Source: Coprousia sp963931435 (GTDB lineage Bacteria; Actinomycetota; Coriobacteriia; Coriobacteriales; Coriobacteriaceae). From it: 64,000 bases of DNA. This document shows, one piece after another, positions 51,438 through 60,443 of this stretch. The stretch is from assembly GCA_963931435.1 (NCBI GenBank), contig OZ007012.1:124001-188000 (forward strand). Direction: 5' to 3'. Below the pieces are notes generated by a model, which was given only the letters and a program-made list of their open reading frames with translations, made no database searches and was not told where the DNA came from. A program made the position numbers and the translations under genes. Position 1 is the first letter of the stretch, and each line of letters starts with the position of its first letter.

Positions 51438-52499
51438 TCACGAAGCGGTGGCGTAGCCCTCGGGGTTGCGGGACTGCCACCTCCACGAGTCGCGGCACAT
51501 GTCGTCGACGTCGTAGCGCGCCTCCCAGCCCATCATCTCGCGCGCCTTGGTGCAGTCGGCGTAGTTGGCCGTCACGTCGCCGGCGCGGCGATCCTCGATG
51601 ACATAGGGGATCTCGTGGCCGCAGGCCGCGGAGAACGCATGAATGATCTCGAGCACCGAGGTGCCCTTGCCCGTGCCGAGGTTGAACACCTCGACGCCCG
51701 TCTTGCCGTTCATCCAGGCAAGCGCCGCCACGTGGCCGGCAGCCAGGTCGCAGACGTGGATGTAGTCGCGCACGCCGGTGCCGTCGGGCGTGTCGTAGTC
51801 GCCGCCGAACACGTGCACGGCGTCGCGCTTGCCGATGGCGGTCTGCGCCACGTAGGGCACGAGGTTGTTGGGGATGCCCTTGGGGTCCTCGCCGATGAGG
51901 CCCGAGGGGTGCGCGCCGATGGGGTTGAAGTAGCGCAGCAGCACGACGTCCCACTCCGGGTCGGCGGTGTGGAGGTCGGTCAGGATCTGCTCGATCATCC
52001 ACTTGGTCCAGCCGTAGGGGTTGGTCGCGGGCTTCTTGGGGCTCTGCTCGGTGAGAGGCAGCGCGTCCGGGTCGCCGTAGACGGTGGCGGAGCTGGAGAA
52101 GATGATCGACTTGCAGCCGTGCGCGCGCATCACGTCGCAGAGCACGAGGGTGCTGCCGATGTTGTTGGCGTAGTATTCCAGCGGCTTCTGGACGCTCTCG
52201 CCCACGGCTTTGAAGCCGGCGAAGTGGATGACGCGGTCGATGCGGTGCGCGTCGAAGATGCGCTCGAGCGCCGCGCGGTCGTTGACGTCGGCCTCGAAGA
52301 ACGTGAGGTTGCGCGCGGCCTCGGCGCCCACGATCTCCTTGATGCGGTCGATGGCCACGGGGCTGGAGTTGGAAAGGTCGTCGACCACCACCACCTGGTA
52401 GCCGCGCTCCAGAAGCTCGACCACGGTGTGCGAGCCGATGAAGCCGGCGCCTCCGGTGACGAGGACGCAGGTGTCGTTGGGTGCGAGGGAAGTTGCCAC
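51438..52499 (-). CDS. galE: UDP-glucose 4-epimerase
   Basis: GalE interconverts UDP-glucose and UDP-galactose (NAD-dependent short-chain dehydrogenase). The 353-residue protein has the Rossmann TGGAGFIGSHT, the active-site YGWTK tyrosine and lysine, SSSATVYGDP and GTGVRDYIHVCDLA. The start is GTG at 52499, with GGAG six bases upstream. An extended frame to 52547 is less likely. It may feed galactose to surface glycans or work in the Leloir pathway; no galK or galT is present. Confidence 0.95.
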   Translation of the reverse strand: MATSLAPNDTCVLVTGGAGFIGSHTVVELLERGYQVVVVDDLSNSSPVAIDRIKEIVGAEAARNLTFFEADVNDRAALERIFDAHRIDRVIHFAGFKAVGESVQKPLEYYANNIGSTLVLCDVMRAHGCKSIIFSSSATVYGDPDALPLTEQSPKKPATNPYGWTKWMIEQILTDLHTADPEWDVVLLRYFNPIGAHPSGLIGEDPKGIPNNLVPYVAQTAIGKRDAVHVFGGDYDTPDGTGVRDYIHVCDLAAGHVAALAWMNGKTGVEVFNLGTGKGTSVLEIIHAFSAACGHEIPYVIEDRRAGDVTANYADCTKAREMMGWEARYDVDDMCRDSWRWQSRNPEGYATAS

Positions 52500-52568
52500 G
52501 ACGGCTCCAATCCTAAAGGATGACAAGGCGCCTTGAGTATAGCGCACCGGGCACGTCCCGCCCCGGCT

Positions 52569-53711
52569 CTAGGCGAGGGTTGCGCGCGCTTCGAACAGCG
52601 CCGATGCCAGAGCGCCGATGAGGGCGCGCGTCTCGGCGCCGTCGGGCATGCCGGTCATGAGGGAGATGAGGTAGCAGGTGCCCTCCGCCTCGATGATGCC
52701 GGCGTCCGCCACGGCGCACAGCGACGGATCCGAGGCGGTGATCCAGCCCGCCTTGTCCCGCACCGCGGCGCCGGTGCCGCCCAGGGCGTCGCGCAGGAAC
52801 GAGGTCTCGGTGCGCGCGGCGAGACCTGAGAGCCAGGAGGCCGTCTCGGACCCCGCGGCGAAGTAGTTCCACGCCTCGCACCACAGCTTGAGCGAGCTGC
52901 GCGCGCTGTACCAGGGATACCATGAGTCGGCGCGGTAGAGGCAGTCGGTGGCGCCGATGCGCGTGGCCCAGGCGTCGAACCCCTGGCTGTCGAAGTTGTT
53001 GCGCAGGATGCCGAAGGCGTCGTTGTCCGAGCGCACCACGGCGGCCTCGATGACCTCGGCCACGGGGTGGGTCGCCTGGGTCGCCCAGCTGCTCGAGGCG
53101 TCGACGGGGATGCTCGCTCCGGGCGGGAAGACGGCGATGGGCGTGCCGAGCGCGACGGCGCCAGTATCGATCTGTTCCTCGCACACGTAGAGCGCGTAGG
53201 GCAGCTTGAACGAGCTCGCGCCGTAGACGGTGGCGTCGAGGTTGAAGCAGATGCCCCGCCCGGTCGCGAGGTTCACGAGCGCCCCGCCGGCCTCGCCCCA
53301 GGCGCGCACCCGGTCGAGCGCCTGGCCGATGGCGTCTGAGGAGGCGACGGGGAGCTCGGGCGGCTCGGCCCCGGCGAGCGCGCAGGCGGTGACGCCGGCC
53401 GCCGCGGGCAGGGCGTCGAGATCGGCGGGGGTGACGGCACGGGCCTCGGGCCGCTCCCCGGCCTGCGGGTCCTCCGCATCCGCATCCCGTATCGGCGCGG
53501 TCGCCGCCGTCGATGCTGAGGCGCTGCCCGTGTCGCTCGATCCGGCTCCTCCGCCGCTGCTGGCGCAGCCCGCGAGCGCGAGGGCCGAGGCGGCGAGTTC
53601 AAGCGCGGCTCCCACGAAGGCGCGCCGCGAGGGCGCGGGGCGCCCCGCACATGCCGGGCTGGCTGCGCGGGGAACCTCGAGGCGCGTCTCGGCGTTCTGG
53701 AGCTCGTTCAT
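52569..53711 (-). CDS. Beta-lactamase-fold serine hydrolase lipoprotein
   Basis: The 380-residue protein begins with a twin-arginine-like SRRAFVGAALELAASALALAGC region in which Cys49 is a lipobox cysteine, so it is predicted to be an exported lipoprotein. A Ser/Ala/Thr-rich linker (50-100) leads to a class A beta-lactamase-like domain with SSFK at 166-169 (SxxK), SDN at 228-230 and KAG at 320-322 in place of KTG. These match the three serine-hydrolase motifs, but the omega-loop glutamate is not evident. It could be a peptidoglycan carboxypeptidase-like or divergent lactamase protein. Antibiotic resistance should not be assumed. Confidence 0.82.
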   Translation of the reverse strand: MNELQNAETRLEVPRAASPACAGRPAPSRRAFVGAALELAASALALAGCASSGGGAGSSDTGSASASTAATAPIRDADAEDPQAGERPEARAVTPADLDALPAAAGVTACALAGAEPPELPVASSDAIGQALDRVRAWGEAGGALVNLATGRGICFNLDATVYGASSFKLPYALYVCEEQIDTGAVALGTPIAVFPPGASIPVDASSSWATQATHPVAEVIEAAVVRSDNDAFGILRNNFDSQGFDAWATRIGATDCLYRADSWYPWYSARSSLKLWCEAWNYFAAGSETASWLSGLAARTETSFLRDALGGTGAAVRDKAGWITASDPSLCAVADAGIIEAEGTCYLISLMTGMPDGAETRALIGALASALFEARATLA

Positions 53712-53989
53712 GGACGATCGCCTTCTTCGCTAGTAGGAGGTCTGACGGGGCGTGGAGCGTGTGCGGCTACCATTGTAGGCGCCTCTTCGCGTCCGCACCG
53801 GTCGCGCACCCGCGCCGACCCGTCTCGTAACGGGGCGCGCCCGCTGCGCCGCCCGCCCGCCTCCCGCTGCCGCCCACCGCTTGGGGCGGCGGCGGTCTAT
53901 GTAATTTGGTTGCATGGCGGGCATCTGCGCTATCCTTATTGCACATGATAGTGAAGCGACATATACACACATCATCAAACGGAGCACAT

Positions 53990-55282
53990 ATGTCACGAAA
54001 CGATCGGAACCAGGTTATGGAGCCAGAACAGCAGAGCGCCCAGCAGCGCGCGCTCACCAACGCTTTCTTGGGGCTGGCGTATCAGGATCAGTTCACACGC
54101 AGGGACGTCTTCAAGGGCCTGCTCGCCGCGAGCGCGGCGGCGGTGCTCATGGGCAGCCCGCTCACGGCCAAGGCGGCGCCCTCGGCCTCGCAGGAGACGC
54201 TCGACGCCCTCTCGGATGCCCAATCCCAGCTCGACGCCGTGCAGGCGCAGCTCGATGAGATCGCCGCGCAGTTCCAGGCACTCACCAAGCAGCAGTCCGA
54301 GACGCTCGACAAGATCGAGGACGTGCAGCTCCAGATCGATGACACGCAGGCCGACATCGACGAGAAACAGGAGGAGCTCGACGAGAAGCAGGGCCAGCTC
54401 GCCGAGCGCGTGACCACGAGCTACAAGCAGGGCGGCAACGACGCCCTCAGCCTGCTCCTCTCCTCCTCGTCGTTCGACGAGCTCATCTCCAACGTGTACT
54501 ACATCGACAAGATGAACCAGAACGACCAGGAGGCCATCGCCGAGGTCCAGCGCATCCAGAAGGAGCTGAGCCAGCGCAAGGAGGAGCTCGAGGGCCAGAA
54601 GGCCGATCTCGAGGAGCTGCGCGAGGCCCAGCAGGCCCAGCTGACCGAGATGCAGAACAAGCAGGCCGAGGTGCAGGAAGTCGTCAACGGCCTCTCCGCC
54701 GACGTCCAGGAGCTCATGGCCCAGCGCGACGCCGAGGTCCTCGCCGCCATCCAGGCCGAGGAAGAGCAGAAGAAGCAGTGGGAGCAGAACCAGACCGGCC
54801 CCATCTACTCCGGCGGCGGCAGCACCGGTGGCAGCACCGGCGGCGGCGGCACGGATTGGCAGGGCGGGACGCCGGGGAGCTCGGGCGGGATCTCGGGCGC
54901 CCAGCAGCGCGTGGTGAACGCCTGCTACTCCACCCCGTCGCCCGGTGCGAACTACTGCGCCATGTGGGTCTCGCAGGTGTTCAGCCGCGCCGGCATCGGA
55001 TACCCCAGCGGCAACGCGAACGACATGTACTACAGCTGGTGCACCTACTCCAGCAAGGACCAGCTGCAGGCGGGCATGATCGTGGGCGTCTCCACCTACA
55101 ACGGCAACTGGGCCGGCCAGATGTACGGCCACGTGGGCATCTACGTGGGCGATGGCATCGTGATGGAGAACATCGGCTACATCAACTCCAACCCCATCGA
55201 CAGCTGGTGCGCCTACTACGGCAACGCCGTCGCCCCGCGCTGGGGCTGGGTGTTCGGGCAGAACCTCTCCCAGATGGGCTAA
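53990..55282 (+). CDS. Secreted coiled-coil NlpC/P60- or CHAP-like peptidoglycan hydrolase
   Basis: The 430-residue protein has a 36-residue cytoplasmic lead and a Tat-like signal (TRRDVFKGLLAASAAAVLMG, cleavage likely after TAKAA near 63). Residues about 66-265 are a long Gln/Glu-rich coiled coil like those of PcsB or EnvC. A Gly/Ser linker (277-300) joins a C-terminal cysteine-peptidase domain with C323 (ANYCAMWVSQVF) and H381 (YGHVGIYVGDG). Such proteins cut peptide cross-links during division. ATG 53990 follows ACGGAGC. A terminator follows. Confidence 0.87.
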   Translation: MSRNDRNQVMEPEQQSAQQRALTNAFLGLAYQDQFTRRDVFKGLLAASAAAVLMGSPLTAKAAPSASQETLDALSDAQSQLDAVQAQLDEIAAQFQALTKQQSETLDKIEDVQLQIDDTQADIDEKQEELDEKQGQLAERVTTSYKQGGNDALSLLLSSSSFDELISNVYYIDKMNQNDQEAIAEVQRIQKELSQRKEELEGQKADLEELREAQQAQLTEMQNKQAEVQEVVNGLSADVQELMAQRDAEVLAAIQAEEEQKKQWEQNQTGPIYSGGGSTGGSTGGGGTDWQGGTPGSSGGISGAQQRVVNACYSTPSPGANYCAMWVSQVFSRAGIGYPSGNANDMYYSWCTYSSKDQLQAGMIVGVSTYNGNWAGQMYGHVGIYVGDGIVMENIGYINSNPIDSWCAYYGNAVAPRWGWVFGQNLSQMG

Positions 55283-55329
55283 CGACCCAGCGGATCCGCC
55301 GCCCGGCGGCGCCTGAAGAGCTGCGACTC

Positions 55330-55357
55330 GCCCCGTCCGCGCCTGCGCGGGCGGGGC
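55330..55357 (+). terminator. Intrinsic terminator after the hydrolase gene
   Basis: GCCCCGTCCGCGC pairs with GCGCGGGCGGGGC (one G-T pair), followed by ATTTT. Confidence 0.75.
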
Positions 55358-55362
55358 ATTTT

Positions 55363-55428
55363 GCTGCGTGCCGGCTTGGTCGGCTTGCTCAGAAGGCTGC
55401 GTGCCGGCTTGGTCGGCTTGCTCAGAAG
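55363..55428. repeat. 33-bp perfect tandem duplication at the ecfT 3' end
   Basis: Two identical 33-bp copies (55363-55395 and 55396-55428) begin GCTGCGTGCCGG. The second holds the ecfT stop codon (55422-55424), so the first is an extra copy lying just downstream of the gene. Confidence 0.9.
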
Positions 55429-56228
55429 GCGGCGCGCAGGGCGATCAGGATGATAAGGTAGAGGGCTCCCAGCAGGCAGAACGGTCCGTCGCGTCGCGCG
55501 CTCAGCTGCAGCGGGTGCAGATGCGTCCGCCGCGCGCCGCCGGCGTAGGCGCGCGCCTCCATCGCGCAGCCCAGGCGCTCGGCATGGCGCAGGGCGCTCG
55601 CGAAGAGCGGGACCATGAGCGCCGCACCCGCCCGTGCGTAGCCGACGGGCCCCATCGTCTCCCAGCGCGTGCCGCGCGCCGCCTGCGCGGCGACGATGGT
55701 GCGCGCCTCGAGGGCGAGGATGGGCACGAAGCGCAGGGCGATGGAGAGCGTCATCGCGGCCTGGCCGGCGTCGACGCCCCAGCGCTCCAGGGGTCCCATG
55801 AGCGAGCGTAGGGCGTCGGTGAGCTCCAAGGGGGCGGTGGTGCGCATGAGCAGCGACCCCGCGACGAGCATCAGGAAGAAGCGGGCGGTGTAGAGCACGG
55901 CGGCCTCGAGGCCGTCGCGGTGGATGGTGAGCGGTCCGAGGGAGAGGGCGACGGGCCCCGTGCGGATGCAGAAGAGGTTGATGAGCGAGGTGACGACGAG
56001 GAAGACGGCGAGGGCGCGCAGCGGCCGCAGCAGGCTGCGCGCGGGGACGCACGCGCAGAGGGCGCCGGCGGCGAGCGCGCCGGCGGCGAGCGCGAGCGTG
56101 GCCGGGCCCTGCACGGCCAGACAGCTCACCATGTAGGCGAGTGCGGCGACGAGCTTGACCCGGGGATCGAGCCGCCGGATGGCGGAGGGCGCTTCGGGGC
56201 ACCGCTTTTTGCCGGCGTCGTGCGCCAC
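55422..56228 (-). CDS. ecfT: Energy-coupling factor transporter transmembrane protein
   Basis: EcfT couples ATPase subunits to a substrate-binding S component in vitamin and metal uptake. The 268-residue protein begins with the typical RRLDPRVKLVAALAYM, has several membrane spans, and carries the two coupling-helix motifs near AAQAARGTRWE and CAMEARAYAGG. Start GTG 56228 has GGGAGGT well placed; a longer frame from 56306 lacks a good site. Genes for EcfA ATPases are not in the window. The substrate is unknown, though apbE and the Gx transporter nearby hint at flavin or quinone metabolism. Confidence 0.87.
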   Translation of the reverse strand: MAHDAGKKRCPEAPSAIRRLDPRVKLVAALAYMVSCLAVQGPATLALAAGALAAGALCACVPARSLLRPLRALAVFLVVTSLINLFCIRTGPVALSLGPLTIHRDGLEAAVLYTARFFLMLVAGSLLMRTTAPLELTDALRSLMGPLERWGVDAGQAAMTLSIALRFVPILALEARTIVAAQAARGTRWETMGPVGYARAGAALMVPLFASALRHAERLGCAMEARAYAGGARRTHLHPLQLSARRDGPFCLLGALYLIILIALRAAF

Positions 56229-56392
56229 GCCGCACCTCCCGTCTCGGTCCACCCTGGTCGCGGGCGTCTTCCTGCGTGCGACGGGCGCGCCGCGTCGCGG
56301 CGCCACTATACCGCGTTTTCGGGGAGGCCGCCATGGCGCGGTGCCGGTACGGTAGAATCAACAGAGCAAAACGGATGAGAAGGCGGTTTGCC

Positions 56393-57352
56393 ATGCACGA
56401 TTACGATAGCTTCAACGAGGACGTCATCTGCGCGCTGACCGAGGCGGTGGGCGAGGACAACCTGAAGCTGGTGGAGCCCATGAGCCGGCACACCACCTTC
56501 CAGATCGGCGGTCCGGCCGACGTGGAGGTGGAGCCCGAGACGCCCGAGGCCCTCGTGCGCGCGCTCGACATCTGCGCGATGGCGAAGATGCCCGCGACCG
56601 TGGTGGGCAACGGATCGGACCTTCTGGTGAGCGACCGGGGGATCCGCGGCGTCGTCGTGCTGCTACGCGAGCGCTTCGCGCAGGTGGCGGTCGAGGGCAC
56701 GCGCGTCACCGCGCAGGCAGGCGCCCTCTTGGCCGACGTCGCCCGCGCCGCCGCCGCCGCCGGCCTCACCGGCATGGAGCCCCTGAGCGGCATCCCCGGC
56801 ACGGTGGGCGGCGCCTGCTTCATGAACGCGGGGGCCTATGACGCCGCGACGAGCGACGTGCTGGAATCCATCGAGGCCTACGTCCCGGGCGCGCCGGAGG
56901 CCGATGGCGGCCGCGGCAAGGGCGCCCGACGCCGCTTCACGCGCGACGAGCTCGCCATGGGCTATCGGACGAGCCGCGTGAGCACCGAGGGGCTCGTCGT
57001 CATATCCGCGACCTTCGCGCTTGCGCCGGGAAACCCGGCCCTGATTCGCTCCGCCATGGACGATTACGAGCGCCGCCGCGCGGAGAAGCAGCCGCTCGAG
57101 ATGCCGAGCGCCGGCTCCACCTTCAAGCGCCCGCAGGGCCACTTCGCCGGCAAGCTCATCATGGACGCGGGTCTGCGCGGCGCCCGGGTGGGCGGCGCGC
57201 AGGTCTCTGAGAAGCACTGCGGGTTCGTGGTCAACACCGGTGGCGCAACGGCCGACGACGTGTGCCGCCTCATCAAGCGCGTGCAGGACGAGGTGCGCCG
57301 CCAGTTCGGCGTGGAACTCGAGCCCGAGGTTCGGCGCGTGGGCGAGTTCTAG
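56393..57352 (+). CDS. murB: UDP-N-acetylenolpyruvoylglucosamine reductase
   Basis: MurB reduces the MurA product to UDP-MurNAc using NADPH and FAD. The 319-residue protein has SRHTTFQIGGPAD, VVGNGSDLLVSDRG, GMEPLSGIPGTVGGACFMNAGAY in parts of the flavin-binding signature, the catalytic serine block PSAGSTFKRP and GGAQVSEKHCGFVVN. ATG 56393 is chosen; an in-frame ATG at 56375 adds six residues. Its stop overlaps the convergent apbE stop by two bases. Confidence 0.95.
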   Translation: MHDYDSFNEDVICALTEAVGEDNLKLVEPMSRHTTFQIGGPADVEVEPETPEALVRALDICAMAKMPATVVGNGSDLLVSDRGIRGVVVLLRERFAQVAVEGTRVTAQAGALLADVARAAAAAGLTGMEPLSGIPGTVGGACFMNAGAYDAATSDVLESIEAYVPGAPEADGGRGKGARRRFTRDELAMGYRTSRVSTEGLVVISATFALAPGNPALIRSAMDDYERRRAEKQPLEMPSAGSTFKRPQGHFAGKLIMDAGLRGARVGGAQVSEKHCGFVVNTGGATADDVCRLIKRVQDEVRRQFGVELEPEVRRVGEF

Positions 57353-58458
57353 CCCCGCCCCGTGAGCGCGCCCCAGCGCTCGCTTTCCACCGTGCCGCCC
57401 TCGATGAGCAGGAAGTACGCGCCCGTATCCTCCCAGGCGTCTACCATCTCGATGCCTTGGGCGCTCCCCGCGACGAACAGCGCGGTGGAGAGCGCATCGG
57501 CCTGGGTGGAGGAGGGGCAGCACACGGTGACGCTCGCGGTGTCGGTGGCTACCGGCATGCCCGTGGCGGGGTCGAGGATGTGCCAGTAGGTGACGCCGTC
57601 GAGCTCGAAGGTGCGCTCGTAGAGCCCGCTCGTCACAAGCGAGCAGGCGCCGGTCTCGACGACGTCGACCACCGTCGAGCCGCCCGGATCGTTGGGGTCG
57701 CGGATGCCGGTCTCCCAGGCGACGCCGCCGGGCTTCTCGCCGAAGTAGGCGATGTTGCTCCCCAGTGAGATGGCCGCGGCGACGGCGTCGGTCTGGGTGC
57801 GCAGGGTCTCGCACAGACGATCGGCGACGTAGCCCTTGGCGATGCCGCCCAGGTCGAGCTTGGCGGCCGGATCGCCCAGCGCGACCGTGGGGTGCTGGGG
57901 GTCGGTGTCGTCCACCTGCACGTTCTGCCAGCCCACGTGCGCGAGCGCCTCGACGATGGCCTCGTCGGAGGGGCGCACGCCCTCGGTGAAGTCCCAGAGC
58001 GTCGAGACGGCGCCGATGGTGATGTCGAACCGGCCCTGGGCCCGCGCGCAGAACGCGAGCGCCTGCGCGATGACGTCGGCCGTGTCGGGGTCCACCTCCA
58101 CGGGCGCGCCGCCGGCGGCGTTGATGCGGGCGATGTCGCTTTCCGGATCATAGAGGTCGAGCAGGGCGTCGTAGCGGGCGCATTCGCGCGCGAGCAGCGC
58201 CGGCGCGGCGTCGTCGCCGTAGACGGTGAAGGTGCAGTAGGTGTCGAAGGCGAAGGTCGAGCTGGTCGCCGGGGACTCGGCGCCGGTGATCGCGTCGGCC
58301 GCGTCCTGGGCCGAGCAGCCCGCGGCGCCCGCCGTCGCGAGGAGGGACGCGCCCGCGACGAGGGCGGCCGCGCGCGCCGTGCCGGCGACGAGCGCGCGGC
58401 GCGAGAGCGCGGGGGTGCCGGGGCGGGGGCGTTCCGTATGCGGGCGGGGCTCACGCAT
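57349..58458 (-). CDS. apbE: FAD:protein FMN transferase (ApbE) lipoprotein
   Basis: ApbE attaches FMN covalently to threonine in exported or membrane electron-transfer proteins. The 369-residue protein has a twin-arginine-like signal (LSRRALVAG) and a lipobox cysteine at 48 (AGAAGC). The catalytic domain shows FDTYCTFTVYG, LDLYDPESDIARIN, KLDLGGIAKGYVADR, ISLGSNIAYFG and HILDPATGMPV. Its ATG (58458) overlaps the upstream Gx gene by 8 nt, so the pair is translationally coupled. The flavinylated target is not in the window. Confidence 0.95.
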   Translation of the reverse strand: MREPRPHTERPRPGTPALSRRALVAGTARAAALVAGASLLATAGAAGCSAQDAADAITGAESPATSSTFAFDTYCTFTVYGDDAAPALLARECARYDALLDLYDPESDIARINAAGGAPVEVDPDTADVIAQALAFCARAQGRFDITIGAVSTLWDFTEGVRPSDEAIVEALAHVGWQNVQVDDTDPQHPTVALGDPAAKLDLGGIAKGYVADRLCETLRTQTDAVAAAISLGSNIAYFGEKPGGVAWETGIRDPNDPGGSTVVDVVETGACSLVTSGLYERTFELDGVTYWHILDPATGMPVATDTASVTVCCPSSTQADALSTALFVAGSAQGIEMVDAWEDTGAYFLLIEGGTVESERWGALTGRG

Positions 58459-58981
58459 GGGGGCTCTCCCAGGGGACGGCGGCGATGAGAGCGCGCACGG
58501 CGACGCCGATGAGGGCGCCCGCCGCCGCGCCGGCGAGGACGAGCACGGGCGCGTTGACGAGGGCCACCTGCGGAGAGAGCAGAAGCGCCACCATCAGCAG
58601 CTGCCCGGCGTTGTGCGCGATGCCGCCGAGCACCGAGGTGGCGACGATGCTGAAGAGGCCGCTTTTGTGTGCTGCAGCCATGACGGCCCACGAGACGATG
58701 CCGCCCGCCAGGCTGAACGCGAGCGTCTGCGGGTTGCCGAACAGCAGGGCCGAGCAGAGCACCTTGGCGAGCATGAGGGCGAACGCCGGACGCGGACCCA
58801 GCTTGATGAGGGCCGTGAGCACCACGGCGTTGCCGAGTCCCAGCTTGACCCCCGAGATGCCGACGGGCAGGGGCACGAGCACCTCGAGATAGCCCGCGAC
58901 GAGCGCCAGCGCGCAGAGCATGCCCAGAAGCGCCGCGCGCCGGGCCGGCGAGAGGCGGTGTATGTCGATGCGATCGGTCAT
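58451..58981 (-). CDS. Gx transporter family membrane protein
   Basis: The 176-residue, largely hydrophobic protein has about five spans and the family hallmark GISGVKLGLGNAVVL and FSLAGGIVSW. The family (once named heptaprenyl diphosphate synthase component I) often sits beside ApbE and flavin- or quinone-based electron-transfer genes and resembles ECF S components in size and topology. Here it overlaps apbE. A transport role for a flavin- or quinone-related molecule is inference. Confidence 0.87.
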   Translation of the reverse strand: MTDRIDIHRLSPARRAALLGMLCALALVAGYLEVLVPLPVGISGVKLGLGNAVVLTALIKLGPRPAFALMLAKVLCSALLFGNPQTLAFSLAGGIVSWAVMAAAHKSGLFSIVATSVLGGIAHNAGQLLMVALLLSPQVALVNAPVLVLAGAAAGALIGVAVRALIAAVPWESPHA

Positions 58982-59083
58982 AGGCCCTAAGTATACGCGA
59001 GGTCCAGCGCTCGTACCGGGGCGGTGCGCGAGGCGCCGGCACCTCTGCACAAGGCGATCAATCCGTCGTGGGCGCACTCCACT

Positions 59084-59094
59084 ATGATAAAGTA
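59084..59094 (+). promoter_or_regulatory. Promoter-like motif of the his genes, upstream of IS110
   Basis: ATGATAAAGTA occurs here and again at 62572-62582 before hisD. The TATGAT within it resembles a -10 element. It lies 1.6 kb before hisZ because the IS110 element intervenes. Confidence 0.35.
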
Positions 59095-59222
59095 CCTAGA
59101 CCGGTCCCGCGCGCATGCGGCGGGGCACCATGCGAGAGACCTGCTATTAGGAGTCAAGGGTAATTCCGGAGACTTTTGATAGGAACCTTGAAAACCGGAT
59201 ATGGGATAAAGGGCGCGAACGG

Positions 59223-60443
59223 TCACCTCTTCTGCGAGAGGTGACCGGGGAGATGCCCGGCCGGCGGGTCGGGCGACCAGTCCCTGTCCTCCTTCATGAG
59301 GGCGAGGCAGACGGCGGCGAGCTTGCGGGCGACCGTCGTGAGGGCCACGTAGTGGTGCTTGCCCTGCGAGATCTTGCGCGCGTAGCACTCCCCGAAGTAC
59401 GGGTCGAACCTCCTTGCCCGGTCGGCGCCCTGCATGAGCGCCCACCTGAGGTACGACGAGCCGCGCTTGGAGAGGTGCCCGGGGCTGTCGAGGCTCTCTC
59501 CCGAGACGCGCCTGGTCGCGTCCATGCCCGCGTACGCGACGAGCTTGGAGGGCGTCTCGAAGCGCGCGGCGTCGCCGACCTCGCCGGCGATGAGCGCCGC
59601 GAGCGCGGGCCCGACGCCCGGTATGCTCGTCAGGTGCCTGCCGGCGGTCTCGGACAGCGCGCGGGCAATCTCCGCCTCCAGCTCCGAGATCTGCCCGCGG
59701 GTGAACTCCATGCGCTCGACGAGCACCCTGAGCTCGAAGGCGAGCGCCCGGGAGCCGAAGGACACGCCGACCGAGGAGCGGGCGGCCTCGACGACCTCGT
59801 CGGCCCTCTCGCGCCCGAGCCTGCCGCGGCTGGCCTCGGCGAGCAGCCCGGCGAGCGCCTCGGGGTCCGCCGCCAGCACGTCGGCGGGCGTGGCGCACTC
59901 CTTGAGCAGCGCCGACGACGTCGGGCCGAACTTGTCCGCGAAGAGCCGCTCGTACTCCGGGAACACCCGGTCGAGAATCGCCGTCGCCCGGTTCTTGAGG
60001 GCGGTGAGCTCCTGCACGAGCTCGAAGCGGTACCGGGCGAGCTGCCTGAGCTCCTCGGTCGCCTCGTCCCCGAGCGCCGAGGGTTCGAAGCGCTTGCAAC
60101 GCAGGAGGTCCGCGATGAGCAGGGCGTCGATGCCGTCGGTCTTCGCCGGCCGCACGGTGTCGACCCTGCGCCACGCGTCGGTCTGGATGGGGTTGATGAC
60201 GGCGACCTCGAAGCCGTTGGCGGCGAGGAAGTCGAAGAGCGCCACCCAGTAGTGCCCCGTGGCCTCCATGCCGACCAGCGACCCCTCGGCAGAGACGCCC
60301 CGTCTGGCAAGGCGCTCGAGCAGACGCTCGAACCCCTTCTGCGTGTTTCTGAACTCGAACGGCTCGACGGCGACCTCCCCGCCGTCGCCCATCGCGGCCG
60401 CCACGTGCGACCTCTTCGCGACGTCGATCCCGATGTAGAGCAT
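59223..60443 (-). CDS. IS110-family DEDD recombinase
   Basis: The 406-residue protein has the RuvC-like N-terminal domain with acidic residues in GIDVAKRSHV (D7), GMEATGHYW (E60) and RPAKTDGIDALL, and the C-terminal Tnp20 domain with TSIPGVGPALAALIAGEVG and the catalytic-serine region RVSGESLDSPGHLSKRGSSYLR in pieces. A coiled coil (about 125-160 and 240-265) links the two. The frame is intact and the start is ATG 60443. Such enzymes use a structured RNA from their own element to choose the target. Confidence 0.94.
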   Translation of the reverse strand: MLYIGIDVAKRSHVAAAMGDGGEVAVEPFEFRNTQKGFERLLERLARRGVSAEGSLVGMEATGHYWVALFDFLAANGFEVAVINPIQTDAWRRVDTVRPAKTDGIDALLIADLLRCKRFEPSALGDEATEELRQLARYRFELVQELTALKNRATAILDRVFPEYERLFADKFGPTSSALLKECATPADVLAADPEALAGLLAEASRGRLGRERADEVVEAARSSVGVSFGSRALAFELRVLVERMEFTRGQISELEAEIARALSETAGRHLTSIPGVGPALAALIAGEVGDAARFETPSKLVAYAGMDATRRVSGESLDSPGHLSKRGSSYLRWALMQGADRARRFDPYFGECYARKISQGKHHYVALTTVARKLAAVCLALMKEDRDWSPDPPAGHLPGHLSQKR

